Source: Zychaea mexicana (lineage: Eukaryota; Mucoromycota; Mucoromycetes; Mucorales; Lichtheimiaceae). Taken from it: a stretch of 64,000 nucleotides of DNA. The stretch is from contig NW_026516756.1 in assembly GCF_025766255.1 (NCBI RefSeq), forward strand, positions 62,001-126,000, read 5' to 3'. This document shows positions 31,632 to 44,307 of this stretch, piece after piece. Both the position numbers and the translations under genes were made by a program. How positions within the stretch are numbered: the first letter of the stretch is position 1; the number at the start of each line of letters is the position of its first letter. The notes under the pieces are model-generated. The model saw only the letters and a list, made by a program, of their open reading frames with translations. It ran no database searches and had not been told where the DNA came from.

Positions 31632-34600
31632 ATGAGTACTCAAGAGGTATTGCCCCAGAATCAGACAACTTATGAACACCAAATGTGTCGCTGGAAGCTT
31701 CATTCGAATTCAAATGGAACCAAATTCAGTCGCAAAAATGACTTCTTACAAAAGCCGGGTATTTTACTCATTTTTTTTAATTTTTTTTTCACAAAAAGCA
31801 ATCACTCGAAGTTCACACCTGTCGCTGCGGGTCGACTACTAACCAACGTGTTTCTTTCTATAGATGTCCTTTGAATGAGCACAATGTCCGGCGCAGACTT
31901 CTTGATTCTGAAAATGTATGCACCTGAACTAGCTTATATTGTCTATTTTTCCTTTCTTATTTCCTTTGAACGTAGGAACAGCAGGAAGACACTATGAATA
32001 TCATTATTGAGAATCCAGTGGAACAGGAAGCTAGCACCATTGAAGGTATTGCAGCTACTATACGCATAAGGCGTAAGAGAGAGAGAGAGAGCAACAAAGA
32101 GTGCGTGTTTCCTTGATAGGCGATCTATGTCATCCTTTAGGAAAAAGAAAGTTTACAAATGAAATTTCGAATAGTTGCTGAGGATAACATTATTGAGGAT
32201 GAGGACACTCCTGTCAGTGACTCAGCAACCAACGATGATGTGACAACAAGCACCAACACTACTACCAACAATAATAGTACTGCTTCTGTACACAGTTGCT
32301 CTAGATGTGGATCACCCGATCATTCGCGCTCTTCTAACCGCAGCTGTCCTTTCCATCCCAGTAACGTTGAATCCCAACATGGCACTCAATTCCAAAAAGC
32401 CTGCACTATTCCTTTCGTACCTGAACATATTTTCGGTCCAAACATCTGCTATATGCCCAGAACTTCGTATCGTCATCATATTTTCCCTCGAATGGACACC
32501 ACCTGCTCTTTTTGTCATGCTCGAATGTGGATAGATGAGCGTATCAAATCCTCCTCTCTCTTGAGACCACGCTTTAGCATTTGCTGTACTCATGGAAAGA
32601 TACGTCTCCCTCTTCCTCGCGCTCCTCCTGCACCACTTTGTGATCTTCTGATCAATCATGATCCAACGGACCGAGTAGCTGTGGATTTCCATACCAACAT
32701 TAGGGCTTACAACAATTTGTTTGCCTTCACCTCCATCCGCGCCAATTGGGATCGTGATCTGGCAAGTGGAAGAAATGGAGTTTCTACTTTCCGAATTAAT
32801 GGCACTATGTACCACTGTCTTAGTTCGTTGCGTGCACCTGAAACCGTACAGGCTCAATTCGCGCAAATATACTTTGCAGATGCATAGGAACAATTGGCGA
32901 GAAGAACGACATTGCGTTCTGGATTAAATCCGGACACGATTGCAACTTTGCAACGTGTGATGCAGGAACACAATCCATTTACATCAACTCTCATGACAGC
33001 AGCTGAAACACCTGGCGATCAACCCGTGGGATCTATCAGTGTTGTCATTCATACAGCGAGCGATTTGGGAAGGCGATACGATCAACAAGCTTATCCCGAA
33101 GTAGCAGCAATGGTCGTTGAAAATATAGTCGATGGTTCAGCAACACTACATGATATCGTGATCCATGACCGCACTGAAGGACTACGCCAAATAAGCTCCC
33201 TTCACCCATCCTATATGCCGCTCCATTATGTGCTTATGTTTCCTAATGGTGACAATGGATGGTATCACGGAATGAGGTGTCGATCAGCAGATAACCAAAC
33301 AGTTACTGTCACTTTGCTCAATTTCTGCGCATATATGCTGATGTTTCGTGGCGATGATCAAACGTTCCATCATCATTTCGGGCGTTTGTTTCAGCAGTTG
33401 GTCGTGGACAACTACGCCTGTATTGAGAGTGCCCAGTTGTTTTTCATTTCGACACATCAACAAGATCTTCGTGCTGAACTGTATAGCGGTGTTGGTGACG
33501 CTGTGGATCCACGTCAAGTCGGTCGCTCCATCATTCTTCCTTCTTCATTTACGGGAGGACCACGCTATATGAAACAAATGCTTCAAGACGGCCTTGCCAT
33601 TGTTCGTCAACGTGGAAATCCTACCCTCTTCATCACTTTCACCTGCAATCCGCAGTGGCCAGAAATCGTTGCTGAGCTGCTCCCTGGGCAAAAGGCGTTT
33701 GATCGACCGGACATTTGTTCTCGAGTTTTCAATATGAAGATCACCGAATTACTACACTATATTGTGGACTCAAAGTGCTTTGGTCGGGTTGAAGGGTATT
33801 TGGCAACTGTGGAATTTCAGAAAAGAGGATTGCCGCATGTGCATATCCTACTTATTTTAAACGAGCAAGACCGACCCCACACGCCAACTGATTACGACAG
33901 ATTTGTGTGTGCGGAATTACCTGATCCGTTGACTCACCCTCAATTGTATGCAATGGTCACTTCCTGCATGATACATGGCCCTTGCGGAGATGCTGCACCA
34001 GATGCTGTTTGTATGAAAAACAGTCGTTGTTCACAGCATTATCCCAAGCCATTTTCTCTAGAGACACACGTGAATCGTGATGGTTATCCTATGTATCGAC
34101 GACGCCAAAATCAACGCCAGCATACTTTTCAACGAAGCCGATTCACCGCCACCAACCGACATGTCGTTCCCTACAACCCGTATCTTAGCCAAAAGTATGA
34201 TGCTCATATTAACGTCGAAATCTGTACCTCTGCTCGAGCCATCAAATATTTGTGCAAGTACATCACTAAGGGATCCGACCAAGCGCAACTTGAAGCGAGA
34301 ACGCGGACTGCTACCACTGACACAGCTGCCCAACCTGATGCCATTGATGAAGTAGTCGAGTATCAGAATGCACGATACATAGGACCATGTGAGGCAGTTT
34401 AGAGAACGCTGGAATTCAGAGTGCATATGCACCATCCAACTGTAGTGCGCTTAGACATCCATCTGCCTGGCGAACAGCTGATGGTATTTCGGGGCGATAT
34501 GACACCTCAGGAATTCGAGTTAGCTCGCAATGCTGCAGCTACTGGGACCAGGCTACTCGGTTTCTTTGCTCTTTGTGCTTAGGATCCTACTGTATGTCAG

Positions 34601-36823
34601 TACACGTATACGCAAATTCCTTGCCACTATACTTGGGACGACCGAAACGATAGATGGAATCCTCGCACCAACCCACCAGTACAGAACGTAGTGTCTCGTA
34701 TATATGCTGCTTCAATTTCCAACATGCCATTATATGCCCTTCATCTCCTTCTTTTGCATGTCCGAGGACCAACAAGCTTCGAAGCGTTGAGGACAAAGGA
34801 TGGGGTTGTATATGCAACTTTTCAAGAAGCGGCCGTCGCCTATGGTTTTTTGGAGTCAGATCTGGAATGGGACGACTGTTTGGCTGAGGCATCCATTACC
34901 GGGCCATCTGCAGCTGCAATTCGAGTACTCTTTGGGTATATTCTCATCAATTCATCACCAACCGACCCACTTACCTTATGGAACAACCACCGTGATCGAA
35001 TGGCTGACGACTACTTTTTCGAAATGCGTAGAACGCTATCACTTTCCAATGAGAATGAGTTGCAACCTGATCAAATCGAGTAAATATATCAACGTGCACT
35101 CGGTGATTTAGAAATGCGATTGAATTCAACAGGCCACCATCTTACCGAATTCCCCTCCATACCACAAGAATTCGTTACCGAATTAGATCGTCTGCCACCA
35201 CTAGAAGCTCTGGAAATTGTAGAAAGGCGCGAGTACAATATAGAAGTACAGCACCAGCTAATTCAAGCTTTGCTTCCCACATTGAATGAAGGCCAACATC
35301 ATGCGTTCGATACCATTGCTGATGCCATAGATGCTCCTACAATTGAGTATAGTTCGCGTATTTTCTTTATCAATGGTCCTAGTGGTACTGGCAAGTCGCA
35401 GCTCTTCAAGGCACTCTTGAGCCACACTCACTCCTACGATCAGATAGCCTTGCCTGTTGCTTCTTCAGGTATTGCTGCTATTTTGTTACCCAGTAGGCGA
35501 ACTGCGCATAGTCGCTTTAAAATTCCCTTGAATGCCGACGAAAGCATGAGCTGCAATTTGCGTCTTGGTGGTCCACATGCATATCTCATACAGAGAGCAT
35601 CGCTTATTATTTGGGATGAAGCAGTCATGTGCAGCAAGCACAATTTTGAAGCAGTCGACAGATCCTTGAGGGATATCATGGGTGCTGTAGATCCCCACTT
35701 GGAACGTGTTTCGTTTGGAGGAAAAGTCGTTGTTTTCGGTGGTGACTTTCGCCAGCTACTCCCTGTCGTCAAAAGAGGGACACGGTCCCAAGTTGTTGGA
35801 GAATGCATTCGCTCTGCTTCTTTTTGGTCGGCAGTTCAAGTACTGTATTTGACTGTCAACATGCGAGTACTCAATGCAAGTCCTGATGCTGCAGCATTTG
35901 CCGATACCCTTCTCGCCATTGGGGATGGTCGTCCACTGTATACAACCAGTGTCGAGATACTACCAGAATGGCGCATCAACACAAGCAATCTAATGTCATT
36001 GATTAACGCCATCTACCCTACTATCTGCAATCCCGATCCTCAACTACATGAATTCAGCAACCAAGCTATATTAGCAGCAAAAAATATCGACGTCGACATT
36101 ATCAACGATGCAGCATTCTCTGTTTTCCCTGGCACAGCACGCATATATAATTCGAATGACCGCGTCATTGATCACGATGACCCAGAAGCTGCTGCTGCCA
36201 ACTATCCAGTTGAGTTCTTGAACAGCATTAGCGCAAGTGGTGTTCCAGCACATTCCCTGCAGCTCAAAGTTGGCATGCCATTGGTCATCTTTCGGAACCT
36301 TGATCCTGACGCTGGCTTATGCAATGGTACAAAAGTTTTTGTCACCAGACTTCTTGAATGGAGTGTTGGTATTAAGAGAATTGATGAAGGATATGAAGGT
36401 ACTGAGCATTATCTGCCACGGATTAATATGTGCACAACTGAGGGCGATTACCCATTCATCCTATGTTGCTGCCAATTTCCTGTCCGACCAGCATTTGCAA
36501 TGACCATATATAAGGCTCAAGGTCAAACCCTTTCGCATGTTGGCATCCGGCTTCAAGAAGACGTTTTTGCGCATGGCCAGCTCTATGTTGCTTTTTCAAG
36601 AGCAACAAATCCAATAACATTCGTGTTGCCATCGATCTGTCAGGGTCTGGACTACCACAAACCACCAACATCGTATACCAAGAAGTCCTCTTGCATCCGC
36701 CGGCCTCTATTCCTGAACAAGCCGAAAATTCACCACCAACCTCTCCCACTACAACAATCACCACATCTCCACCTCCATCACCCTAAACCCTTTTCTGCTC
36801 TTTTTCTTTTTGCTTTCTTCTAA
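31632..36823 (+). mobile_element. Helitron copy 2 (Rep-helicase element)
   Basis: Holds the N-terminal zinc exons, the Rep domain and the full helicase in order. The 5' and 3' ends were not located; a G-rich hairpin block at 40675-40850 like those at the ends of the other Helitrons could be its 3' end if the Crypton (37.7-40.5 kb) is inserted in between. It is a different family from copies 1 and 3, which resemble each other more closely. Confidence 0.65.
31632..36823 (+). pseudogene. Helitron Rep-helicase with four in-frame stops and no frameshift after 32159
   Basis: Short 5' exons begin at 31632 (MSTQEVLPQNQT) and at about 31795 (zinc-like CRCGSTTNQR and YRCPLNEH), with GT-AG introns. The main exon runs from 32159. 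Domains: Cys/His motif CSRCGSPDHS; Helitron N-terminal region; Rep core KRGLPHVHILLIL (HUH) near 33820; catalytic tyrosines in KYLCKYITKGSD near 34245; helicase Walker A NGPSGTGKSQ near 35375; Walker B IIWDEAVM near 35610; C-terminal AFAMTIYKAQGQ and VFAHGQLYVAFSRA near 36490-36600. In-frame stops are TAG 32885-32887, TAG 34400-34402, TAG 34580-34582 and TAA 35081-35083; the frame is otherwise continuous for 4.6 kb. It would catalyse rolling-circle transposition if open; now inactive. Confidence 0.85.
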
Positions 36824-37668
36824 ACTCTTATTTTAACTTAATATCGTTTAACGTAAAATAGAAATTCTTACCTTTTCACAGTATTTTTTTGTAAGTAGAT
36901 CTGCTGCGAAACAATAAGATATAGAACTGCGCGAAACTGCCGTCACCTTTCAGCAAATTACAACAAGCAGCAATAATGTACCACGATGTTCAAATGAAAG
37001 CAGACACATTGATGAACTTTCAAAAATATGTAAGAGCTGTCGATAGCAACAAATAAGTTATACTCATATTAACAGTGAAAATACCAGTCAAACGTTACTC
37101 TGTCGTTCCTTTTAAATTTAACAAACCAATGTGCAGTAGGGTTTCGTGTCATAGCAACAATGATAACGTTTAGGGTTATATGTAGAGCATATTAAACTGT
37201 GGACGCAGTGGGTCCTGGACCCCGGTCCCTAGCCACAAGCGGACCTTAATCTCATATGCGTATTTCCAAATTAGGCTCAACGACCGCGCGACAGCGTGGA
37301 AGCTCTTGATTCACTGTAATTTATGCATTAACGTCTATAATAAAAGTCAAAGCAAAGAAAAAAAAACTAAGACGACCCTATAGACAATAGCAGAAATAAT
37401 TTAGTATACGGGTAGCTAATATGAGATATATCAGAAATTTTCAAAAAGAAATCGCATAAATAGCGCAGACATGCTGAGCTGAATATGCACTTGCTGCTGA
37501 GCAAACCAACGCAGATAATACTTTTTGAAAGGAATAGAAGTATCTGTAGGATCATTTGCATTGGACAATGAAGAGTGTGCTAAGCTTGCTCAGCATTTAA
37601 AATAGTTGTTCGCACGTAGTCTTAGCATTCTATGTTTGAAAACTATATAAAGTAGGCTTGAAAAGAAC
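36824..37668. other. Intergenic stretch between Helitron 2 and the Crypton
   Basis: Mixed AT-rich sequence. GTGGGTCCTGGACCCCGGTCC near 37210 is a GC-rich palindromic word. No gene or repeat boundary could be established. Confidence 0.4.
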
Positions 37669-37719
37669 GTGTCATGTTTTTTGTCATATCAGTTTTTCTA
37701 CTACGCTTTCAATATCAAC

Positions 37720-40219
37720 ATGCCTCAACAACATCATAACTATTTGTCTCAAATCTACAATACCGGTTCCTCGTCATCCCAATCAGCTAACGAGTTTGCT
37801 AGTCAATCAAACAACAATGCCGTTCACGCTGCCGAATTGAATTTGGCCATGCTGCAATCCAGACAACGTACGCAAACAACTACGCAGGAGCTTCGTCCAG
37901 ACAACACTAAACACGCCTATTACCCAAAGATCAGCGAGTTTTGTAAGTGGTGCGACGAAAAGAAGTTTCCTGAATCCACTCATTATCAAGTAAATGGCGA
38001 CAAATTGCACTGGTTTCTTGAAAAAAAAGTAAGTAGTGGTATATTGACAATATTCAAAAGATCGCGTTAATTGTAAAGAGGTTGTATTAAACTAATTGTA
38101 CTACATTTTATGTTTAGGTCATTGGAAGAATCCGACGTCCTACTGGTAAAAAGCAACTACAAGCCAACGAAGATTCTGACCCGAATGACAATGATATCGA
38201 AACAGAACAAGAGGAAGTTGAGCGTTACATCGTCGGCTTTAGCACCATCGAGCAGTATGTCAGCGCCATCATCCAATTTTACAACGATCAACTTAAGCTT
38301 GGTATCAACACCATCAACAACTACCCACGAACCGCCGATGTCAAGGACTTACTAAAGAACGAAAGAAAGAAGGATAGCAAAAGACGCCGCACGAACTACG
38401 AAGATCGCGCTGCTGGGTCAATCTTGGACGGATACTCTACCATAGAAGAATTAGCCAGAATAATCGACTACTTCATTGGCAAGGACAAGTCTGAGCACTA
38501 TCGCAACGCAGTGATGATGTTGATCTCACACTTTGGTCTCATGCGTGGCGAGAACGTCCAGGAAATCGAGCTGGCCGACATACATACCATTCCATTGGAA
38601 AATGAAGGCCCTACTCCAGATATCGAGTTCCCCTGTTTGGTTTTGCTGCTGGACCATGGAAAGACAAACCAATTTGGTAAAATCCAGCATGGATCCGCCA
38701 TCCGCTGTGCATATGTCGAAACCTGTCTTTGGATGGCCCTCGGCCTGTATTTCTTCTGTCGTTGGCATGTTGAAGGCGAGGAATTCCCAGATATGTCGCG
38801 CCCACAATCCTGGTATAACATCAAGCTATGCAAGACCGACAACGGCGATCTCACCAAGAACATCACCCAGCCTGCACATTACAAGGCTCTGTCTAAGGCT
38901 TTCGAAGCATGTAGGATCAACTCAACAGCCATTACACATGCTGGTAGAAAATCTGGTAGTAAAATAGCAGATCTGGGTGAAGCTGGTGATTCGGCAATTC
39001 GACGTGCTGGAAGATGGACCACTGACTCCATGGAGGGATCGTACTTGACCAACTTACCACAGCGATTATTGCGCGCGATGGCAGCTTTCGATGCCAACGG
39101 TAAAAATTTCTGGCTACCGCGCGATAGCGTTCAGCCTCGAGAAGTCGAGAAGCTTTGTTCTGTAAAGTTTTCCCGTGGATTGAAAAGTGGCAAGAAAAGA
39201 TCGATCAAGGACTAGGAGACAAAAGTGTTGCGGCAGACAGATTCCTTCAGATGCTGCGTGTTCTTCGAAGGACCTTTTTGCAAGATTCAGTATTAATGAT
39301 GGAGCGACACCCAGATTTATCTGTTTGGAAGCAGCCTCTGTTCAGCGATCAAGATTATTTGGATTTCAAACTGTGTAAGTAATTGAAATATCATTAAAGA
39401 GGTTATTACATGGTGCGATTATATATATATGAGTTATTTACCAATCGTACCTTGATTATTTTTAGTATGTTGAAGACTGCCATTGAAACGGCACCACTAC
39501 CCGAGGAGCTCACTTTGCAGAAGTCGATGCCAGCTTTGCACAATTACATGCGCGAAATGTATCGCGATCTTTCACAGAAACTAGCTGTCCTTTCTCGAAC
39601 GGTCGAAGAACAAAATAGAACCATGAATCAATTCATGGGTGATCTGGCAAACGGACGACTGACTATCACGGTGCAATGGAACACACAACAGCAATCGCAG
39701 GCAGCTGCACTTTCTACAACAGCATCAACATCACATCCTACCTTTGCCGCCTCTCCTACATCATCATCCCATCCCGCTTTTGACCAATCTGCCACTAATG
39801 CCGCTTCAACTACCACTGCATCATCATCTTGTCCTATCCCTGCTAACTCGCCCGCGTCTCCACCAAATACAACCATGGTAGCCCCAGCCACGACATCCTC
39901 AAGCAGCCAAATGCCAAAGTACAGGATGAGCGAAAACGTCACGAGCATCCCGGATTTACACCGCGAATGGCATTATGGGCTATCCGGAAAACCTGCCATC
40001 AAAAAGCTGGAGGCTGATTACGGGAAAAAATGGCGTGGAGACAAGGCAAAATGGGTGTATCGCAGGCAACAAATAGTAAAAGGTATCGACGCGTTTATCG
40101 AGTGCCATGGTTTACAGCAGGATGAGCAGCGTGCTTTGGCTATGTTAGAATACTGGCGAAAGCACCCAAAGGCTGAATGGTGTGCTGGAGGAGTCATAAA
40201 ACCGAAATCCCTGGATTAG
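37720..40219 (+). pseudogene. CryptonF tyrosine recombinase with GCR1_C-like DNA-binding tail
   Basis: ATG 37720 (an upstream in-frame ATG at 37669 is possible). Exon 1 ends at 38028 with GTAAGT; exon 2 starts at 38118 in phase. The N-terminal SAM-like part (SEFCKWCDEKKFPES) is followed by a basic segment (KKDSKRRRTN) and the tyrosine recombinase core: Arg in FGLMRGENV, His/Arg in ITHAGRKSGS, Arg/Trp in SAIRRAGRW, and nucleophile Tyr in GSYLTN. A one-base frameshift near 39150 leads to VFPWIEKWQEKIDQ and a second intron (about 39377-39463). The last exon (39464-40219) has a coiled coil, a Ser/Thr/Pro-rich linker and a GCR1_C-like domain (YRMSENVTSIPDLHREW and EADYGKKWRGDKAKW). Cryptons integrate as circles by recombination; no TIRs are expected. 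One indel only, so recently active. Confidence 0.85.
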
Positions 40220-40878
40220 ATGAGCAAGAATGTTAAGTTGTGGGAACAAGTAGACAAAGTAGATTTCTAAATGTCAATAAATCTGTCATGCCAATATTTA
40301 GTTTGTTGTATTCTATGTATTCTATAAAAATCAAGAAAGAACACTTTTCTTTGAGAGTGATACAGTAGAAAGAATAACAATTTATTTTTTCATGAACAGA
40401 AAAAATCGATTAGTCTAATTATTACCATGATCGATCAGATTGATCAATGTATACGAAGGTCATTCAAAAAGCATCGATCATGCACGTCCTCCAACAAGAC
40501 ACAAGAGCTCAATGCTGGTTAAGTGAGTAAAATGGCTGAGGACCTCAGGGTTAAAAATGCACTTATTAGCTCGGTCATTGGGGTTTTTTATAAGAAAAAA
40601 CCCCGGAATTTTCGAGACCCGCTGGACCTGTGAGGACTTCAGCGGACCCACAGTAAAAATAAGTAGTCATAGCAATCAATAAGCTCGCGAAGCGAGCAGT
40701 TTCGGGTTTAGAAGGGGGGTGTGGGAGGGGACCCCCCACCTTGGGGTCTGGGGGGAACCCCCAGGAAACATCCAATCCATTGAATGACCCGGAGCGCAGC
40801 GAAGGAGCTCATTCAGCCGAGTGAAGCGAGGCAGGTGGATGTTATAATAAATAATAGAATATACTTTAAGATATATAA
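40220..40878. other. Crypton 3' flank with G-rich hairpin block
   Basis: Contains a hairpin GCTCGC-GAA-GCGAGC at 40683-40697, then G/C runs (GGGGACCCCCC, GGGGGGAACCCCC at 40718-40761), then GAGCGCAGCGAAGGAGC and GAGTGAAGCGAGGC. This order is the same as in the 3' ends of Helitrons 1 and 3, so the block is probably a Helitron 3' end. GCGGACCCACAG near 40643 has a near copy at 37205-37215. Confidence 0.45.
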
Positions 40879-41595
40879 GAGCAAGTCCAGTGGACTAGCT
40901 AAATTTTCCTCTATTTTCACCACTCGCTATCCCAATTATTCTTTTTAGCGAGTCAATTTTTACAGCGGACTAGCTATTATTGCTGACTAGCAATAGCGGA
41001 CTTAAATTGTGTGATTATCTTTTTGCGTTCCTACGTATTTGTTTGTTTCCTGCTTTCTCTCTCCCATCTTATATTAAATATGCCTAACTTGAAACACCTC
41101 ATGAACCTTATTGTTGACGAAGAAGAAGAAGAGCAGCGTCGCATCGCTGTGTTCAAACGTCGTATAGAAGAGATCAACCATATGATCCAACAGGAGTATG
41201 CGACAAAGAAGAAGCATCGTGGATCTGTCCCTAGCCGTCAAATGACTCACCGAGATCGCATTGCAATGGATGCATGTCTGTTCAAAGACTATTTTACCGA
41301 AGATCCAGTGTATCTGGCACATATGTTCAGAAACAGGTATCGAATAGATTGAGACCTGCTGTTGCACGTGATGGAGGGTGTGAAGCAGCAGGACGATTAT
41401 TTCGTCCAGAAACGCGACGCCGCTCACAAACTCAGCCTCTCGTCATATCAAAAAATTACTTCAGCGATGAGACAACTCGCGTATAGTGTCCCAGCAGATG
41501 CAACCGACGAGTATATGTGCACGGGCAAGTCGACGGCGCTCGAATGCCTCAAACGGTTCTGCGCTGCAGTTATTGCTTTGTCACTAGGTAATACT
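40879..41595 (+). mobile_element. PIF/Harbinger element 3, 3'-truncated
   Basis: Left end GAGCAAGTCCAGTGGACTAG at 40879, preceded by TAA (possible TSD). The terminal GAGCA-CTCC-type pattern resembles Harbinger 2 (GAGCATCTCCAACAG). Subterminal repeats (GCGGACTAGCTATTATTGCTGACTAG) follow. The transposase starts at 41080. The element is cut at about 41595, where Ty3 gag/protease sequence of the opposite strand begins; the right end is absent. Confidence 0.65.
41080..41595 (+). pseudogene. N-terminal part of a Harbinger transposase
   Basis: MPNLKHLMNL followed by an acidic/basic helix, GSVPSRQMTHRDR and FTEDPVYLAHMFRNRYR, then an in-frame TGA at 41351-41353 and, in the same frame, HVMEGVKQQDDYF and SAMRQLAYSVPADATDEY. 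The last segment is closely similar to the minus-strand transposase of Harbinger 2 (AIRQLAYGVSADATDEY). The DDE catalytic part is missing because of truncation near 41595. Confidence 0.75.
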
Positions 41596-43715
41596 TCCCG
41601 ACAAGGGCCTGGACCGTAACTCCAGTGCATTGGTATATCCCATATGGCATTCGAGTCATCCATTCTAGGGAACGTGATACGTTGCTGATAGGGTGTAACA
41701 CTTGCGCAAGTGTGGTACAGAAAATCATGACCTAGAATCAAGGGCGTGCTCTGATTTGCCACCACTACGAACCGATGGTAGACCACGAATCCTTCAGTGA
41801 GAGTGATGTCTATGTCGATGACTCCAATAGGATATTCCAAGCTACTGCCACCAAAATGAATGACGCGATCCGTCGGTTTTACATTAGCTACCAATTACAG
41901 CTTTTGGATCAATAGCAAAGGCAGAATCGACACATTGGCTCCACAGTCTATCAAGGCTTCTACTTATTCTTCGCCAATGATAGCATAGATGGCCTGCAAC
42001 TCGCGTAGCTCCTTTTTGTCTGTCGTGTCATATTCTCTTTCGCCATTTACAACCGAGTTGACCCACGTCATCGCATGCTCGCCTTTTCGCCTCACAGAGT
42101 GTGATGGTGCAGCTCCCATGGCATATAGTTCGTCTTGCCTCAAGGTGGGTGCATAATATAACAATCGTGGTAGTGGGACTTCAATTGATGTGTTCCACAG
42201 GGCGGCGGAAATGTCGAATAGCTTTACATATCCATCCTGGTCAAGGATCATTGGGAATTGTTGTTACGCCTTATGTTGTAATGATGCTGGGACTTCGCCG
42301 TGGGCTTTAGCCTCATCGTCTGCGCGTTTATACTCGGCTTTTGCATGTCGCGCTTTTTCCAAATTAGTTAGTAACTTGGTGTACCGCTCATCAGTGATTT
42401 AAGTAGGTTTTGTAGATTGTTGTGATGTAATGTCTTGTGGTTTATTTGCATCGACCTCCATGTTACTTTCGTGTTCCCGCTTGCGACTCCTTGTGTTTAT
42501 TGCGGGCGTAGCATTGTCGCTCACAGCATACACCCCTTGTATCAGATTGACAGAGCTTGGTGTTGATGTTGTTATAGGTGCGGCCGCTGTGCCTGCCTTT
42601 ACAGACGGCCGTCCTGAAAATCCGACGACTGACTCGCCAATTTATTGGCTCTCTTGCTTGACTCGGCTGTCGTCTCGGTGCTTCGTTTGGGACAAACATT
42701 AGCGTTATGCCCTTCCCCTGGGCATTTGCTGCATGATCTTGTGCAATCGCGCGCCATATGCCCATTTCGGTTGCAGTTGTAACATCGGATCGCCTGGTTA
42801 TGTGAGTACCTTTAGCCTGAACGTCTTTCGTTTTCGTCTAGTCTTTTCAAAATGTGTTTGGGGCTGGTGCTGGTTAAGAGGTAGCTTTCCATCATAGACT
42901 CTATTTTATCCAACGCATTAGCCAGGCTGTTGTCAAATTGCTCTTGTAACGTTGCAGACAATGATGCGTCTGGCTGCCTCAGCTGTTACTTTGTTGCACC
43001 ATTGCATGAAGTACTTGCATTTGCTGATCACGTGGTTGCTGCACTGATGGCGATGATGTATGCGGCATAGGATGCGGCAGGCTAGCAATACTGACAGTAT
43101 GCCAGATCACCTCCATATGGCGCTCTGCTGCTTGAACAGCCTCTTTAAGCTCACTCATGGTGGTAGGTCGTGTAGCATTGCTCAATTGCTCACGATACTC
43201 CATGCACAAGCCTTCAATTACATCAGCAATCTTGTCTATGCTCGCCAGGGTCGTATTACACCCTTTTTCGTATCAACTGGCTAGTGCCAATTTCTTGGTC
43301 GTATATTCTAATTCAGATTCCTAGTGCAGTTGGACTCTCTGCTGATACTCGATCCAATATCGTTCTTGCCATCTTGCAGTCAAGAATTCTCTTTTAAACT
43401 GAGCGACAAAGCAGTCTTCCGTATTATCGTCAAAAGCAGTGGTATCGTCGCCAGCATAGTCAAGGTCGAACCAATCTTTGGCATGAGCATATAAGGAGAG
43501 GCCTGCCATTTCGATTCGACGTTTATCACTCTGCTAGTTGTTGGCTGTAGCAGCATCCTTGAATGCCCGTATAAAGGTTACGGGGTCGCCTCTGTTTGGC
43601 TCTCCACAGAATTTCGGTGCTTCCACACGGGATGTCTCCATGTGTAGTATCACTGGATTTGTTTGTTCAGCTGACACTGCAGGCTGATCAGCTGTGTGTG
43701 CGGACATATTTTTCG
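41595..43715 (-). pseudogene. Ty3/gypsy gag and protease remnant
   Basis: From 43707 downward on the minus strand: MSAHTADQPAVSAEQ, a capsid-like region (WFDLDYAGDD; LTARWQERYWIEYQQR; MSELKEAVQAAERHM), two zinc knuckles near 42790-42715 (CYNCNRNGHMARDC and CSKCPGEGHNANVC) and an aspartic-protease region near 41890-41730 (VIDIDITL; STPLILGHDFLY). Many in-frame stops and at least one frameshift are present. Reverse transcriptase and integrase do not follow; the fragment ends against the truncated Harbinger. The plus-strand integrase piece at 44308 is not continuous with it. Confidence 0.75.
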
Positions 43716-44307
43716 TTTTGGAACTAGAGGAGCTAGTATGATACGACGCAGCTCGTCAAGATCTTTGGGTCTTTTTTTTCTTGTTTCGATGGATTAGCAG
43801 TGTGCTAGGGCCTTGCTCAGCTTCTCCACCAGTTTTATTGTATAGTTAAATAGATCAGAAAGGCGTCACAAACTGCCAAAGTAGAGCATACATAAGAGAA
43901 TTATATTGAAATACAATCATAATTAACGATAAAGGAACGAATATGTACCGTGAGTACAATCAATTAGGATGATAAAATGACTTGAGTACGGTCAAGTAGG
44001 TACAAAGAGTATAGTAGTTTGGGGATGCTAATAAAATTTTTAAGCTCCATCAATATCAGTGGTTTCTTGAACGAGCGGTTTGGCTTCTTATATCACTACA
44101 TACAGTATAACTTCGATATGGTCAGTTTGACTAAAACGGAGTCAAAGGGGTGTCAAAGAAGAAAAGCGAGAGAAAGAGTTCTGTCTTTTATTATTATAGG
44201 CATGTAAGTGTTTTATATTGCTTAATAGGTATGAGCGTGCATGTAGGCATACTAATGATTTTCTTAGAGATAATAGTCACACAATGTTGCATGACTACAG
44301 TACGTTA
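43716..44307. other. Stretch between two Ty3 fragments, possible LTR remnant
   Basis: Upstream of the minus-strand gag lies ACAATAAAACTGGTGGAGAAG (minus strand near 43840-43820), the kind of place where a primer-binding site and LTR would be. The repeat partner needed to prove an LTR is absent from the window. No gene seen. Confidence 0.3.
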
